The position numbers were made by a program, and so were the translations under genes. The notes below the pieces were generated by a model, which had not been told where the DNA came from, made no database searches, and saw nothing but the letters and a program-made list of their open reading frames with translations. Below are positions 20,101 through 28,600 of a stretch of DNA of 33,015 nucleotides, piece after piece (the first letter of the stretch is position 1; each line of letters begins with the position of its first letter). Source of the DNA: DASZCR01 sp035942915 (GTDB lineage: Bacteria; Acidobacteriota; Blastocatellia; Pyrinomonadales; Pyrinomonadaceae); NCBI GenBank assembly GCA_035942915.1, contig DASZCR010000269.1, positions 1-33,015 of the forward strand. Direction: 5' to 3'.

Positions 20101-22695
20101 CTTCTCCGCCGTCAACTCCGGCCTGTTCAGATAGCAACGCGCCAGCCCGTCGCCGCCCGTGTACAACTCGCCGACGATGCCCGTCCCGACCGGCCTCATG
20201 CGCTCGTCGAGAATATAGACGCGCGTGTTGGAGAGAGGTCTGCCAATCGGCACGCTCGCGCCCTGCTCGGCCTGCTCGACATGATGACAGCACGTAAAGG
20301 TCGTATTCTCCGTCGGCCCGTAGCCGTTCGTCAGACGGCTGCCCGGACATTCGCTAACGAAGCGATTGACGTGCCTGACGTTGAGAACGTCGCCCCCAGC
20401 CAAGACGTGTCGCAACGCGCGCAGGTCTGGCAGACGTTCTTCCACCATCAGGTGAAACAGACCCGCCGTCAGCCACAGCGTCGTCACCTGATGCTGCCTG
20501 ATGGCAGCGCCAATCTCCTCCGACAAGGCAACGCCCGGAGGCATCAGCGCGAGGCGTGCGCCGCACAACAACGCGCCCCAAATCTCGAACGTCGAAGCGT
20601 CGAAGGTGACGGGCGCGAGTTGAAGAAAGACCTCTTCGGGAGAGAAATCGGCATAGTTGGTCTGCCTGACGAGACGCACGACGCCGCGATGCGAGATGCA
20701 GACACCCTTCGGCCTGCCGGTCGAACCGGAGGTATAGATGATGTATGCGAGATTCTCCGCATCCACTTTGCTCGAAGGGTTCTCCGTGCTCTCGGCGGCT
20801 ATCAATTCCCAATCGCTATCGAGACACACCACCTGCTGCGCGAACGCGGAATCGAGATGTTGCTCCTGTGTCAGGAGCACGAGAATCATCGCATCTTCAA
20901 TCATGAAGGCGAGCCGTTCGTGCGGATAGGTGGGGTCGAGCGGGACGTATGCGCCGCCCGCTTTAAGGATGCCGAGCAGTCCGACAATCATCTCCAACGA
21001 ACGCTCCAACATGATGCCGACGCGCATCTCCGCGCCGACCCCCATGCCAATCAGATAATGCGCCACCTGATTCGCACGACGGTTCAGTTCCGCGTAGGTC
21101 AGTTGCTCGCCTTCAAAGCTCAGAGCGAGCGCATCCGGCGTCGCTTCGGCCTGTCTCTCAAACAGTTCGTGGATGCTTGAGTCGCGCGGATAGTCGGTAG
21201 CGGTTTCGTTCAACTCGAAGAGCAGACGTTGCGACTCGCGCTCTGTTAACAGAGACAGTTCTGCGATGGGCACACCGCAATCGGCCGCGACGCTTTCCAG
21301 CAACGTGCGAAACTGTTCGGCCATGCGCGCTATCATCGCGCCGTCGAACAGGTCGCGGTTGTAACGCCACAGGCTTTTAAGCCCCTCCGGCGTCTCCATC
21401 ACCTCCAACGCCAAGTCAAACTGCGCCGCTTCGGTGTCCGTCTCCAACAGACTCAGCTTCAGCCCTGTCAACTCGATGACCGGCATCGGCGTATTCTGCA
21501 AGGTGAACATCACCTGAAACAGAGGCGTCCGGCTCAAGTTGCGCTCCGGCTGCAACTCCTCAACCAACTTCTCAAACGGCACTTCCTGATGCGCGTAGGC
21601 TTCCAGACAGACCTCTTTGACTTGAGCTAAAAACTCGCGGAAGCTCAGACGTTCGTCGAGTTGTGTGCGCAGGACAAGCGTGTTGACGAAGAATCCGATG
21701 AGTGCTTCCGTCTCGGCGCGTGTGCGTCCGGCGACGGGCGTGCCCGTGAGCAGGTCGGTCTGTCCGCTATAGCGCGACAACAGAACTTGCAGCGCCGCGA
21801 GCAGAATCATAAACAACGTCGCATCTTCTCTGAGCGACAGTTCTTTGAGTGCTTCGGAGAGCTCTTCCGGCAGGACTTGCGGATGGCTGGCAGCGCGAAA
21901 CGTCTGCACGGAGGCTCTGGCTCTCTGCGTCGGCAGTTCGAGCACGGGCAGGTTGCCGCCCAACTGTCGCCGCCAGTAATCAAGTTGACTCTCAAGAGTC
22001 TCGCCCGTCAGATATTCTCGCTGCCACAGAGCATAATCAGCATATTGCACCGGCAACTCCGCCAGCGGCGACTCCGCGCCCTTCCGGTATGCTTCGTAAA
22101 GCGTCGCCAACTCTCTGACCAGCACGCCACTTGACCACCCGTCAGAGATGATGTGATGCATCGTCAATAACAGGACGTGCTCATCCTCGCTCATGCGCAG
22201 CAGACGCGTGCGCCAGAGCGGACTCTGGCTGAGGTCGAATGGACGATGCGCCTCCTCTCTGCTGAGGCGTCGCATCTCTGCCTCTCGCTCATCGGCAGGC
22301 AACGCCGTGAAGTCTTCGACCGGAAGGACGATTTCACGGGCGGGGGAGATGGACTGCTCCGGTTGGCCTGCGACGATGATGAAAGAGGTGCGTAGCGATT
22401 CATGCCGGCGGACGATTTCGTTGAGGCTGCGGCTCAACGCGTCGGTGTCGAGTTGGCCGACCATCCGCAACGCTCCGGCAATGTGATAAGCGGCGCTGCC
22501 GGGTTCAAGCTGTTCGAGAAACCAGAGACGCTGCTGCGCGAAGGAGAGCGGAAGCCGCTGCGTCCTCTCGCGCGGAGAGATAATCTCGGTCGGAGATGCG
22601 CCCTCGATGCCCTCTTCTTCGAGCAGATACTCGAAGAGCTCAAGCTTGTCGGCGTCCAATCCGTCCATGTTCAGAAAATCTCTCGGCTCGCTCAT
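14128..22695 (-). CDS. NRPS, C-A(Val)-PCP-C-[A remnant]-PCP-C-A-PCP
   Basis: 2855-residue second NRPS. Module 1: C (LSFAQQRLWF; HHIISDGW near 180), A (YTSGSTGRPKG near 655; NGKIDRRALP near 987) and PCP (GGHSLLATQ near 1046). The by-eye code D-A-F-W-L-G-G-T-F-K is the classic valine signature. Module 2: intact C (near 1106-1535, HHIISDGW) and intact PCP (Ser1720), but the A domain is only a remnant at residues 1569-1656. Module 3: C (HHIISDGW near 1912), A (YTSGSTGKPKS near 2388, last Gly of the motif is Ser; NGKIDRRALS near 2720) and PCP (GGHSLLIIQ near 2778). Its code D-A-F-F-Y-G-S-V-I-K suggests a hydrophobic, perhaps Leu-like residue, with low certainty. The N-terminus (LELFEYLLEEEG) and the basic C-terminal tail (RAEARRESAAQRMRHR) look like docking segments; tails of that kind often precede a KS. 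The ATG overlaps the upstream stop by 4 bp (ATGA), implying coupled translation. Confidence 0.97.
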   Translation of the reverse strand: MSEPRDFLNMDGLDADKLELFEYLLEEEGIEGASPTEIISPRERTQRLPLSFAQQRLWFLEQLEPGSAAYHIAGALRMVGQLDTDALSRSLNEIVRRHESLRTSFIIVAGQPEQSISPAREIVLPVEDFTALPADEREAEMRRLSREEAHRPFDLSQSPLWRTRLLRMSEDEHVLLLTMHHIISDGWSSGVLVRELATLYEAYRKGAESPLAELPVQYADYALWQREYLTGETLESQLDYWRRQLGGNLPVLELPTQRARASVQTFRAASHPQVLPEELSEALKELSLREDATLFMILLAALQVLLSRYSGQTDLLTGTPVAGRTRAETEALIGFFVNTLVLRTQLDERLSFREFLAQVKEVCLEAYAHQEVPFEKLVEELQPERNLSRTPLFQVMFTLQNTPMPVIELTGLKLSLLETDTEAAQFDLALEVMETPEGLKSLWRYNRDLFDGAMIARMAEQFRTLLESVAADCGVPIAELSLLTERESQRLLFELNETATDYPRDSSIHELFERQAEATPDALALSFEGEQLTYAELNRRANQVAHYLIGMGVGAEMRVGIMLERSLEMIVGLLGILKAGGAYVPLDPTYPHERLAFMIEDAMILVLLTQEQHLDSAFAQQVVCLDSDWELIAAESTENPSSKVDAENLAYIIYTSGSTGRPKGVCISHRGVVRLVRQTNYADFSPEEVFLQLAPVTFDASTFEIWGALLCGARLALMPPGVALSEEIGAAIRQHQVTTLWLTAGLFHLMVEERLPDLRALRHVLAGGDVLNVRHVNRFVSECPGSRLTNGYGPTENTTFTCCHHVEQAEQGASVPIGRPLSNTRVYILDERMRPVGTGIVGELYTGGDGLARCYLNRPELTAEKFLPDPFSGEVGARLYRTGDSARYRADGTIEFIGRGDQQVKLRGFRIELGEIEAALSAHAAVRECLVLVREDASGDKRLAAYFTADEAETPTHDELRRYLRERLPEYMIPAAFVALEAFPLTDNGKIDRRALPAPEDSLPSRENLYVAPRNATEEALAAIIRDVLGIERVSIYDNFFDMGGHSLLATQVITCVRDTFHVDLHLKRFFEHPSIADLAASIEAFSHPGLDKDAPSIKPVPRERALPLSFAQQRLWFLDQLEPGNPIYNLPTALRLRGALDVEALRRTLNEIVRRHEPLRTVFREKEGEVVQVILPEQLVEMPLLNLSSLTEAEREREAERLARAEAQRGFDLSRGPQLRATLLQLSTEEHLLLFTMHHIISDGWSSGVLVREVATLYEAYAQGKESPLPELPVQYADYAVWQRDWLQGEVLTKQLAYWKKQLDGSPALLEFPTDYQRPAALTFRGAVLGVELSAQLTEELRALARREGVTLYMILLAAFQTLLSRYTGQQDIVVGSPIANRQRREIEPLIGFFVNTLVLRTDLSGNPSFRQLLKRVQEVTLGAYTHQDIPFEMLVEELQPERNLAFTPLFQMMFALQNAPGDELKLPGLALSRLDVWGGTTHFDLTLQLEESAQGLTGVVEYSVELFREETIRRLTRQLQTLLESIVADPDAPLSALPLLDDAEKQQLLARWTTTPCKLERDEWPGNLPSGVSLTDAKVFLLDVELQPVPAGVLGELYLGGAEFVRQFADETEQADHFIPHPFSDEKDARLYRTGDAARYRADGRLEYVGRMDDLSTHSATAGRRTRPVSTQTQGDERVAYAAPRTPTEEILASIWSDVLKVERVGIHDNFFDLGGHSLLATQLMSRVRNAFHLEVPLRLLFEHANVADLARRIDAGLRDGQELKSAPITSRKRDGHLPLSFSQQRLWFIDQLQPGTSTYHIPVALNISGALDVETLERSLAEIMRRHESLRTSFTVSEGQPVQVIAPDSGFTLPQVDLSALTADEQEAEAQRLSREEAHRPFDLQQSPLWRTRLLRMGEDEHVLLLTMHHIISDGWSSGVLVRELAALYEAYRRGEESPLPELAVQYGDYALWQREHLTGETLESQLAYWKKQLAGAPQLLELPTRQPRSVAQTFRGAREELTLSPQLTRWLKALSRSEGATLYMTLLAAFKVLLWRYSRQSDILVGSPIANRNRAETEALIGFFVNTLVLRTQLDERVSFREFLAQVKEVCLEAYAHQEVPFEKLVEELQPERNLSRTPLFQVMFALQNAPMPPLKLEQLKLSLTDVPGETAKFDLTLSLEESGGGLSGAFEYNSDLFDAAIVRRMAVHYAHLLESIVEKVEAPLSTLSLLSAAERRQLLVEWNDTAHGEAASICAHQGFEQQAALTPEVAAAVSEQEHVSYAELNRRANRLAHHLRGLGVRAETPVCICIERSVNLLVGILAIAKAGGAYVPLDPSYPAQRLTFMLEDSRAPVLLTHERMRGVFDGCEAALVLLDRDAEAIARQSSENPSCDVLPGNLAYVIYTSGSTGKPKSVEITHASLMNLIGWYRRTSPVAPGERVAQLSGVGFDASVFELWPNLTAGMTSYLPDEETRLTPEKLRDWLVSRHIKACFAPTPLAELILTLDWPPETTLRALYTGGDTLHHFPAAALPFQVRNSYGPTENTVIATSGHVTPEDAAASYAPHIGRPIDNVEVYLLDQNMEPVPVGVRGELYVGGASLARGYAHEPRLTAESFIPHPFASAPGARLYRTGDAARYLPDGRIEFLSRLDNQVKIRGFRIELGEIEVVLKKHEDVREAVVACDEVRPGEHRLTAYLALETQAQPSLDKLRGYLMEKLPEYMIPSAFVMMERLPLNANGKIDRRALSAAGVAHLTLEATYVAPATELERVIAKLWQELLVLERVGIHDNFFDLGGHSLLIIQMRSRLQEILQREIAVIELFKYPTVSTLARHLSRDDAKQQSAHVSPHRQRAEARRESAAQRMRHRQKQPTL
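16311..16524. repeat. Copy 1 of a 214-bp near-identical condensation-domain repeat
   Basis: Matches 21507-21720 at an offset of 5196 bp with only about 6 differences by eye. It encodes the FREFLAQVKEVCLEAYAH to PERNLSRTPLFQVMF part of the module 3 condensation domain of the 2855-residue NRPS. Confidence 0.85.
17728..17991 (-). pseudogene. Remnant of a deleted adenylation domain inside an intact NRPS frame
   Basis: Residues 1569-1656 of the NRPS correspond only to the A6-A7 part of an adenylation domain: VLGELYLGG, FIPHPFSDE, ARLYRTGD, GRLEYVGRMDD. Everything from A1 to A5 is missing, including the P-loop-like TSGSTG segment, the substrate pocket and YGPTE. After GRMDD the A8 hinge (QVKIRGFRIE) and the A10 lysine (NGKIDRRALP) are also gone, replaced by a short Ser/Thr/Arg-rich linker. 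The frame is unbroken and the flanking C and PCP domains look functional. This stretch cannot activate an amino acid. The remnant itself is diverged (EFVRQFADETEQADHF where GLARGYLNRPELTAERF-like sequence is normal), consistent with relaxed selection. Confidence 0.9.
21507..21720. repeat. Copy 2 of a 214-bp near-identical condensation-domain repeat
   Basis: Partner of 16311-16524, located in the module 1 condensation domain of the same protein. The conserved stretch includes synonymous sites, so it reflects DNA-level homogenisation or recent duplication rather than protein constraint alone. The C domain of the module between them is clearly different. Confidence 0.85.
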
Positions 22696-25600
22696 GGCTT
22701 GCTTCTCTCCCGGCGCTTCCTTTCCAACTCCTGCCGAGCCTCCTCCGCAGAGATGCTCTTGAGTTTTTGCAGCACGCGCGCAATCTTTTCCAGTTGTCCC
22801 GGCTCGTTTTCAAAAGCGACGACGGCGCGTGCCAACTCGGCGACGGTGGCCGACTCGAAGACCACCTTGAGCGGCAACTCAATGCGAAAGATACGGCGCA
22901 CGTTCGACAGGACGCGGGTCGCCAACAGCGAATGGCCGCCCAACTCGAAGAAGTTGTCATGAACGCCGACGCGTTCGACTCCGAGCAATCCGCGCCAGAT
23001 GTCTGCCAGCGCCTCTTCCAGCGGATTGCGTGGCGCGACAAACTCTGCGCCCGTCTGTCGCCCCGTCGCGTCGGGCGCGGGCAAAGCACGCCTGTCAACC
23101 TTCCCGTGCGGCGTCAGAGGAAACGATTCCAACACGACGAAGGCCGACGGCAACATATATTCCGGCAGCCGTTCGCGCAGATAGCCGCGCAACTCGGCAG
23201 ACATCTCCGCGTGTCCATCAACGCCCGCGAACACCACGTAAGCGACCAGACGCTTTTCGCCGCCCGGCTCTTCTCTGGCGACGACGACCGCTCCTCTCAC
23301 CGCTTCATGCGCCGATAAGACCGCTTCAATCTCTCCTAACTCGATGCGGAAGCCGCGTATCTTGACCTGATTGTCTGCGCGTCCGAGAAATTCTATCCGG
23401 CCGTCGGGCAAGTAGCGCGCAAGGTCGCCCGTGCGATAGAGGCGCGCGCCTCCTTCAAGGCTGTACGGGTGAGGGATGAATAGCTCGGCCGTCAGTTCCG
23501 GTCGCGCATGATAGCTGCGCGCCAACCCGTCGCCGCCGACATACAACTGTCCGGCCACGCCGATAGGCATGGGGCGTAACAGTTCGTCCAGAATGTACGC
23601 CTCCGAGTTAGCAATGGGACGACCTATGGGAACGTGACGCGCGTCTTCGGCCACTGCTTCGACGGCCTGCCACGTCGAGTAGGTGCAGTTCTCCGTCGGC
23701 CCGTAGACGTGCAGCAATCTGCCCGGCGCGCCGCGCTCCAAGACCTCTCGGAACCAACGCGGCTCGGCCGTCTCTCCGCCGACCAACAGATGTTCGACGC
23801 CTGCAAAGGCATCCGGCATATGTCGAGCCGTCTCGTTGAAGAGCGCCGTCGTGAGGAACAGGACGCTGACCTGTTGTCGCCGCAACTCGTCGTGCAAGTC
23901 CTGCTGCGAGAGCGCCACTTGCCTGTCCAGAATGACGAGCCGCGCGCCGTTTAGCAGCGCGCCCCATATCTCGAACGTGGCCGCATCAAAAGCGACGTTT
24001 GAAAGATGCGCCACGCGGTCGCTCGCGCTTATCTGCAAGTAGTCTGTATTGCAGACCAGACGCACGACCGCGCGATGCGGCAGACAGACGCCCTTCGGTC
24101 TGCCCGTCGAGCCGGAAGTGTAGATAACGTAGGCGAGGTTATCGGCGCTCATATCGAGAGGTGGCCGCTTCGCACGCTCCTCCGTCGTCGGCTGTGCATC
24201 TGTGTCGAGACGGAGAAGCAAGATGGCGGGATTGTCCGGCCACATCTTTTCGTACTGCGCCGTGCTCAACAGGACACGCACGCCCGCATCTTCCAGCATG
24301 TAAGACAGACGCTCTTGAGGATACGAGGGGTCTAAAGGCAGATATGCCCCGCCCGCCTTGAGTACGCCGAGCAGAGCAACCACCATCTCGGCCGAGCGTT
24401 CCAGTAGGACGCCCACGCTCGATTCGCGTCCGACGCCCTTCTCCCTCAAGTAGTCGGCCAACCTGTCAGCCCGCTCGTTCAGTTCCGCATAGGTCAACTG
24501 TACTTCGCCGCAGACGAGCGCCAAGGCCGACGGCGTGCGCTCGGCCTGCGCTTCAAATAATTGATGAATGGTCTGTTCGCGTGGATACTGCGTCGCCGTC
24601 TCGTTCCACTCTCTGAGGATGCGCCGTTCTTCGTCCTTATCCAACAGACGGACATCAGCGAGGCTCTTATCGGCGCTCGACGTGATGTCCAGTAGCAGGT
24701 GTTTGAAATGTGCAAGGAGGCGTTCGACCGTCGCATCGTCGAAACGGTCGTTCGTGTAGAGAGCTTGCAGACGCAACTCCGCGCCGGGCAGCGCGGCTAT
24801 CGTCAAAGGATAGTTGGTGCGTTCAAAAGAGCGCACGTCTTTGAGCGACAGGCGACCCGTCTCGTCGAGCAGCGCAGCGTCAACAGGATAGTTCTCAAAG
24901 GCCAGCAGACACTCGAACAAAGACTGCCCACGCGGCACGTCGCTCCATCCCTGAATCTCCGCCAGCGAGCTATATTCATAATCGCGCAGCGCGGCCAGTT
25001 TGGTTTGCAGGTTGCCGAGCCATCTCCGCACGGAGACTTGCGGCGCGACACGCACGCGCACGGGCAGCGTGTTGATAAAGAGGCCGACCATCTCTTCCAC
25101 TCCGGCGAGCGCAGGCGGGCGGCCTGAGACGGTGGTGCCGAAAACTATCTCGTCTTCCGTAGTGTAACGACTGAGCAGCAACGCGAATGCGCCGTGTACG
25201 AGAGTGCTCAGGGTTAGTTGCGACGAGCGCGCAAAGGCGTGCAGCGCGGCGGTCTCTGCCGTCGTCAGACGCGCCTCCTGCCGCGCGGCCTTCGGCGTCT
25301 CGTCCGTCGCGCCGCTCGCAGGCCATCCGGTCGTCAGGTGCGTCGGTTTGGTAAAGCCCTTCAGTTCGCCGCGCCAGAACTGTTCGGCCTGCGCGATGTC
25401 CTGTCGCTGCGACCACGCGATGTAGTTGCGGAACGGGGGCAGCGTGCGCGCAGGCGGCAATTCACCAAGTCGCAGCGTTTCGTAACTCGCCAGCACTTCG
25501 CGCAGCAGCAGCGCGGCCGACCAGCCATCGAGCAGCAGGTGATGATGCGTCCAGATAAAATGATAGACATCCTCAGCCGTGCGGATGAGCGCCAGACGCA

Positions 25601-28600
25601 TCAGCGGCGCGCGGCTCAAATCGAAGGCGCGCAGACGGTCTTCGGATAGATGTGCTTCCAGAAGTCTCTCTTGCTCGGCGGGTGACAGTTCTCGCCAATC
25701 GTATTCGTCAGGCACTAACGAAACGCTCTGTCGCACGACTTGCAGAGGCTCGTTCAAGTTCTCCCAGACGAAGGCTGTGCGCAGAACAGGATGGCGTGCG
25801 ACCACGCTCTGCCACGCCGCCGTGAATGCCGCCGCATCGAAGTCGCTCGTGAAGACGCAACTGAGTTGCTCGATGTACATGCCCGCCGCCGGTGCGTAGA
25901 GACTATAAAAGAGCATCCCCTGTTGCATCGGGGAGAGCGGGTAGATGTCTGCCACGGTGCCCGTCGCATGCAGCAATTCATCCAGCTTTCGCTGCTCCAA
26001 CTTTGCCAGAGGAAAGTCGGAAGGCGTGTATCCTCCGGCTTCGGGCGATAGGCAATGCGCGACGATGGCACGCAAGGCGTCGAGATAGTCCGTCGCCAGC
26101 CGTTCGATAGTTGCGCGTTCGTGAAGGTCGCTGCTGTAAGACCAATCCAGACGCAACTGCCCTTCGTAGATGCCTGCGTTCACTTCCAACAGGTGCGTCC
26201 GCCGGTTACGCCCGGCGCGCGTCGCCCCGACCCCCTCGCCTATCAGACGCCAGACGGAGGACGGCTCCAACATGCGGTCTATCCGTCCCAGATAGTTGAA
26301 GCTCAACTGTGGCTGCAGCGCAGAAGCGAGCGCGGCCTTCAGGTCGGGCGCGCCGTCCATGTAGCGCAGCACGCCGTAGTTGAGACGCTCGTCGGGTATC
26401 GCCCGGAGTTGTTCCTTGATTGACTTCAAGGCGCTGCCGGGTGTGAAGGGCTTATCCAGTTGCAGGAGCACGGGGAAGACATCTGTGAACCAGCCGACCG
26501 TCCGCGAGAGATTGACATCGGCGAAGAGCTCTTCGCGCCCGTGACCTTCGAGGTCTAAGAGCAACGCGCTCTCGCCCGTCCAACGCGCGAAGGCCGCAAC
26601 GAGCGCCGTCAACAATACGTCGTTAACCTGCGTGTGATAGACGTGCGGCGCATCGTGGAGCAGCGCGTGTGTCTCTCCGTCGCTCAAGCAGACCGAGACG
26701 ATTCGCGTCGAATCTTCACGCGCCGCATCGCCGGGATAATCCAACGGCAGGCTCTTAAACTCTTTCGTCGCCAGTCGCGTCCAATACTCCGTGCCCTGCC
26801 GCGCGCCATTTGAGGCCGCGTGTTCGGCGAGCCGTTCCGCCCACGATTTAAAAGACGTGGTCTTCGGCGGAAGCTCGACGCGCACGCCGCGTTGCAGTTG
26901 AACATAAACGCTCGTCAGGTCTTCCAGTAAAATCGACCACGAGACGCTATCTATGACGAGGTGATGCGCGACGAGCAGCAGACGCTGCGCGCGGGCTTCG
27001 CCAAGCTCGCAGAGCGTCGCACGCAGCAGCCCTCCCTCCTTCAAACTGAATCCCGCCTGCATCTCGGCCGCGATGGTCTCGATGGCTGCCGTCTGTTCTC
27101 CTTCCGGGATGCCGGACAAGTCCACCCGTCGCAGCGCAAAGGCGTTCTCGGAAGGTTCCGTAATAAATTGTCGCCAGCCTGCGTCCTCGCGCACGAAACG
27201 AAGACGCAAGGCGTCGTGATGTGCGAGCAGATGTGAGAGCGCCTGTTCCAACAACACGGGTTGCAGCGGGACGTTCGCTGCGAGCAGCAGAGCCATGTTC
27301 CAGTGGTCGGCCGCCTCAAACTCCTGCTCGAAGAACCAGCGTTGAATCGGCGTCAAAGGGGCTTCGCCCGTCACCGCTCCCTGCTCGAAAGCCGCCGACG
27401 TTGTTGTGCCTGCGACGGCTGCAAGTTCGGCGATGGTCGGGTACTGGAAGAACTGCCGCGCGCTCAGATTGATGCCCGCCTGTTGAGCGCGCGCCACGAT
27501 TTGGATAATCAGAATCGAATCGCCGCCCAGTTCAAAGAAGTTCTCATGCACGCCGACGCGCTTCTGTTTGAGCGCATCAGCCCAAATCTCGGCCAGTGTT
27601 CGCTCAAGCGAGGTTCGCGGAGCGACGAAGCTCTCCGTCAACTCCGTGCTCGACGACTGCGGCGCAGGCAGAGCGCGTTGGTCAACTTTGCCGCCCGGCG
27701 TCAGCGGCAGCGCATCGAGAAACACGAAGGCCGACGGCAGCATGTATGCCGGGAGGCTCTCTTTGAGATGTTGACGTAGCTCCTGAGTCGTCGGCGCATC
27801 CGAGCCGTCGGCGACGAGATACGCGACGAGTCTCTTGTCGCCATCTTCCGACCTGACGACAACCGTCGCCTCGCGCACGCGCTCGTGCTGCACCAGCGCC
27901 CTCTCGATTTCGCCCGGCTCGATGCGAAAGCCGCGCACTTTCACCTGTTTGTCGAGGCGTCCCAGAAATTCTATGTTGCCGTCGGGAAGAAAGCGCGCGA
28001 GGTCGCCGGTCTTGTAGAGACGTGCGCCGGGAATCGCGCTGAAGGGATGCGGGATGAACATTTCGGCCGTCAACTCAGGATGATTGAGATAGCCGGAACT
28101 GAGCGCGTGCCCGCCGAGATGCAACTCTCCCGCGACTCCGATGGGTACGGGTTGAAGATGCGCGTCGAGAATGTATGCCTGAGCGTGTCGCAGCGGTCGT
28201 CCGATGGAGATTTTCCGGCCTCCGCCGGTCGCACCTCTCACACCGTTCAGGTCATACATGGTCGAGCCGACGGTCGCCTCCGTCGGGCCGTAGACATCAA
28301 CCAGACGCACCTGCTCGCCGACCACCGCTTGCCATTGCGCCAACCGTTCGGGCTGTAACTTTTCACTCCCGATGACGACCAGACGCACACTCTCCGCGTA
28401 AGCCCAATCGGCCGACGTGAGACCGGCTGCTAGTTGATGCCAGTACGCCGTCGGAAGATTGAGCACGGTGACCTGCTGCTCGCCGCAGAGGCGCAGCAGA
28501 GAGACGGGCGAAGCCGTCGCCTCTTCGTCGCGCAGCACGAGAGTCGCGCCGCGCGTCAGACAGGAGAAAATCTCCTCGACACTGATGTCGAAACTGAGTG

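Noticed and set aside
19825..21180. 451-codon open frame on the plus strand inside the second NRPS
   Set aside because: Antisense to well-supported A-domain motifs of the minus-strand gene, Arg/His/Gln-rich with no family features. GC-rich coding DNA readily gives such shadow frames.
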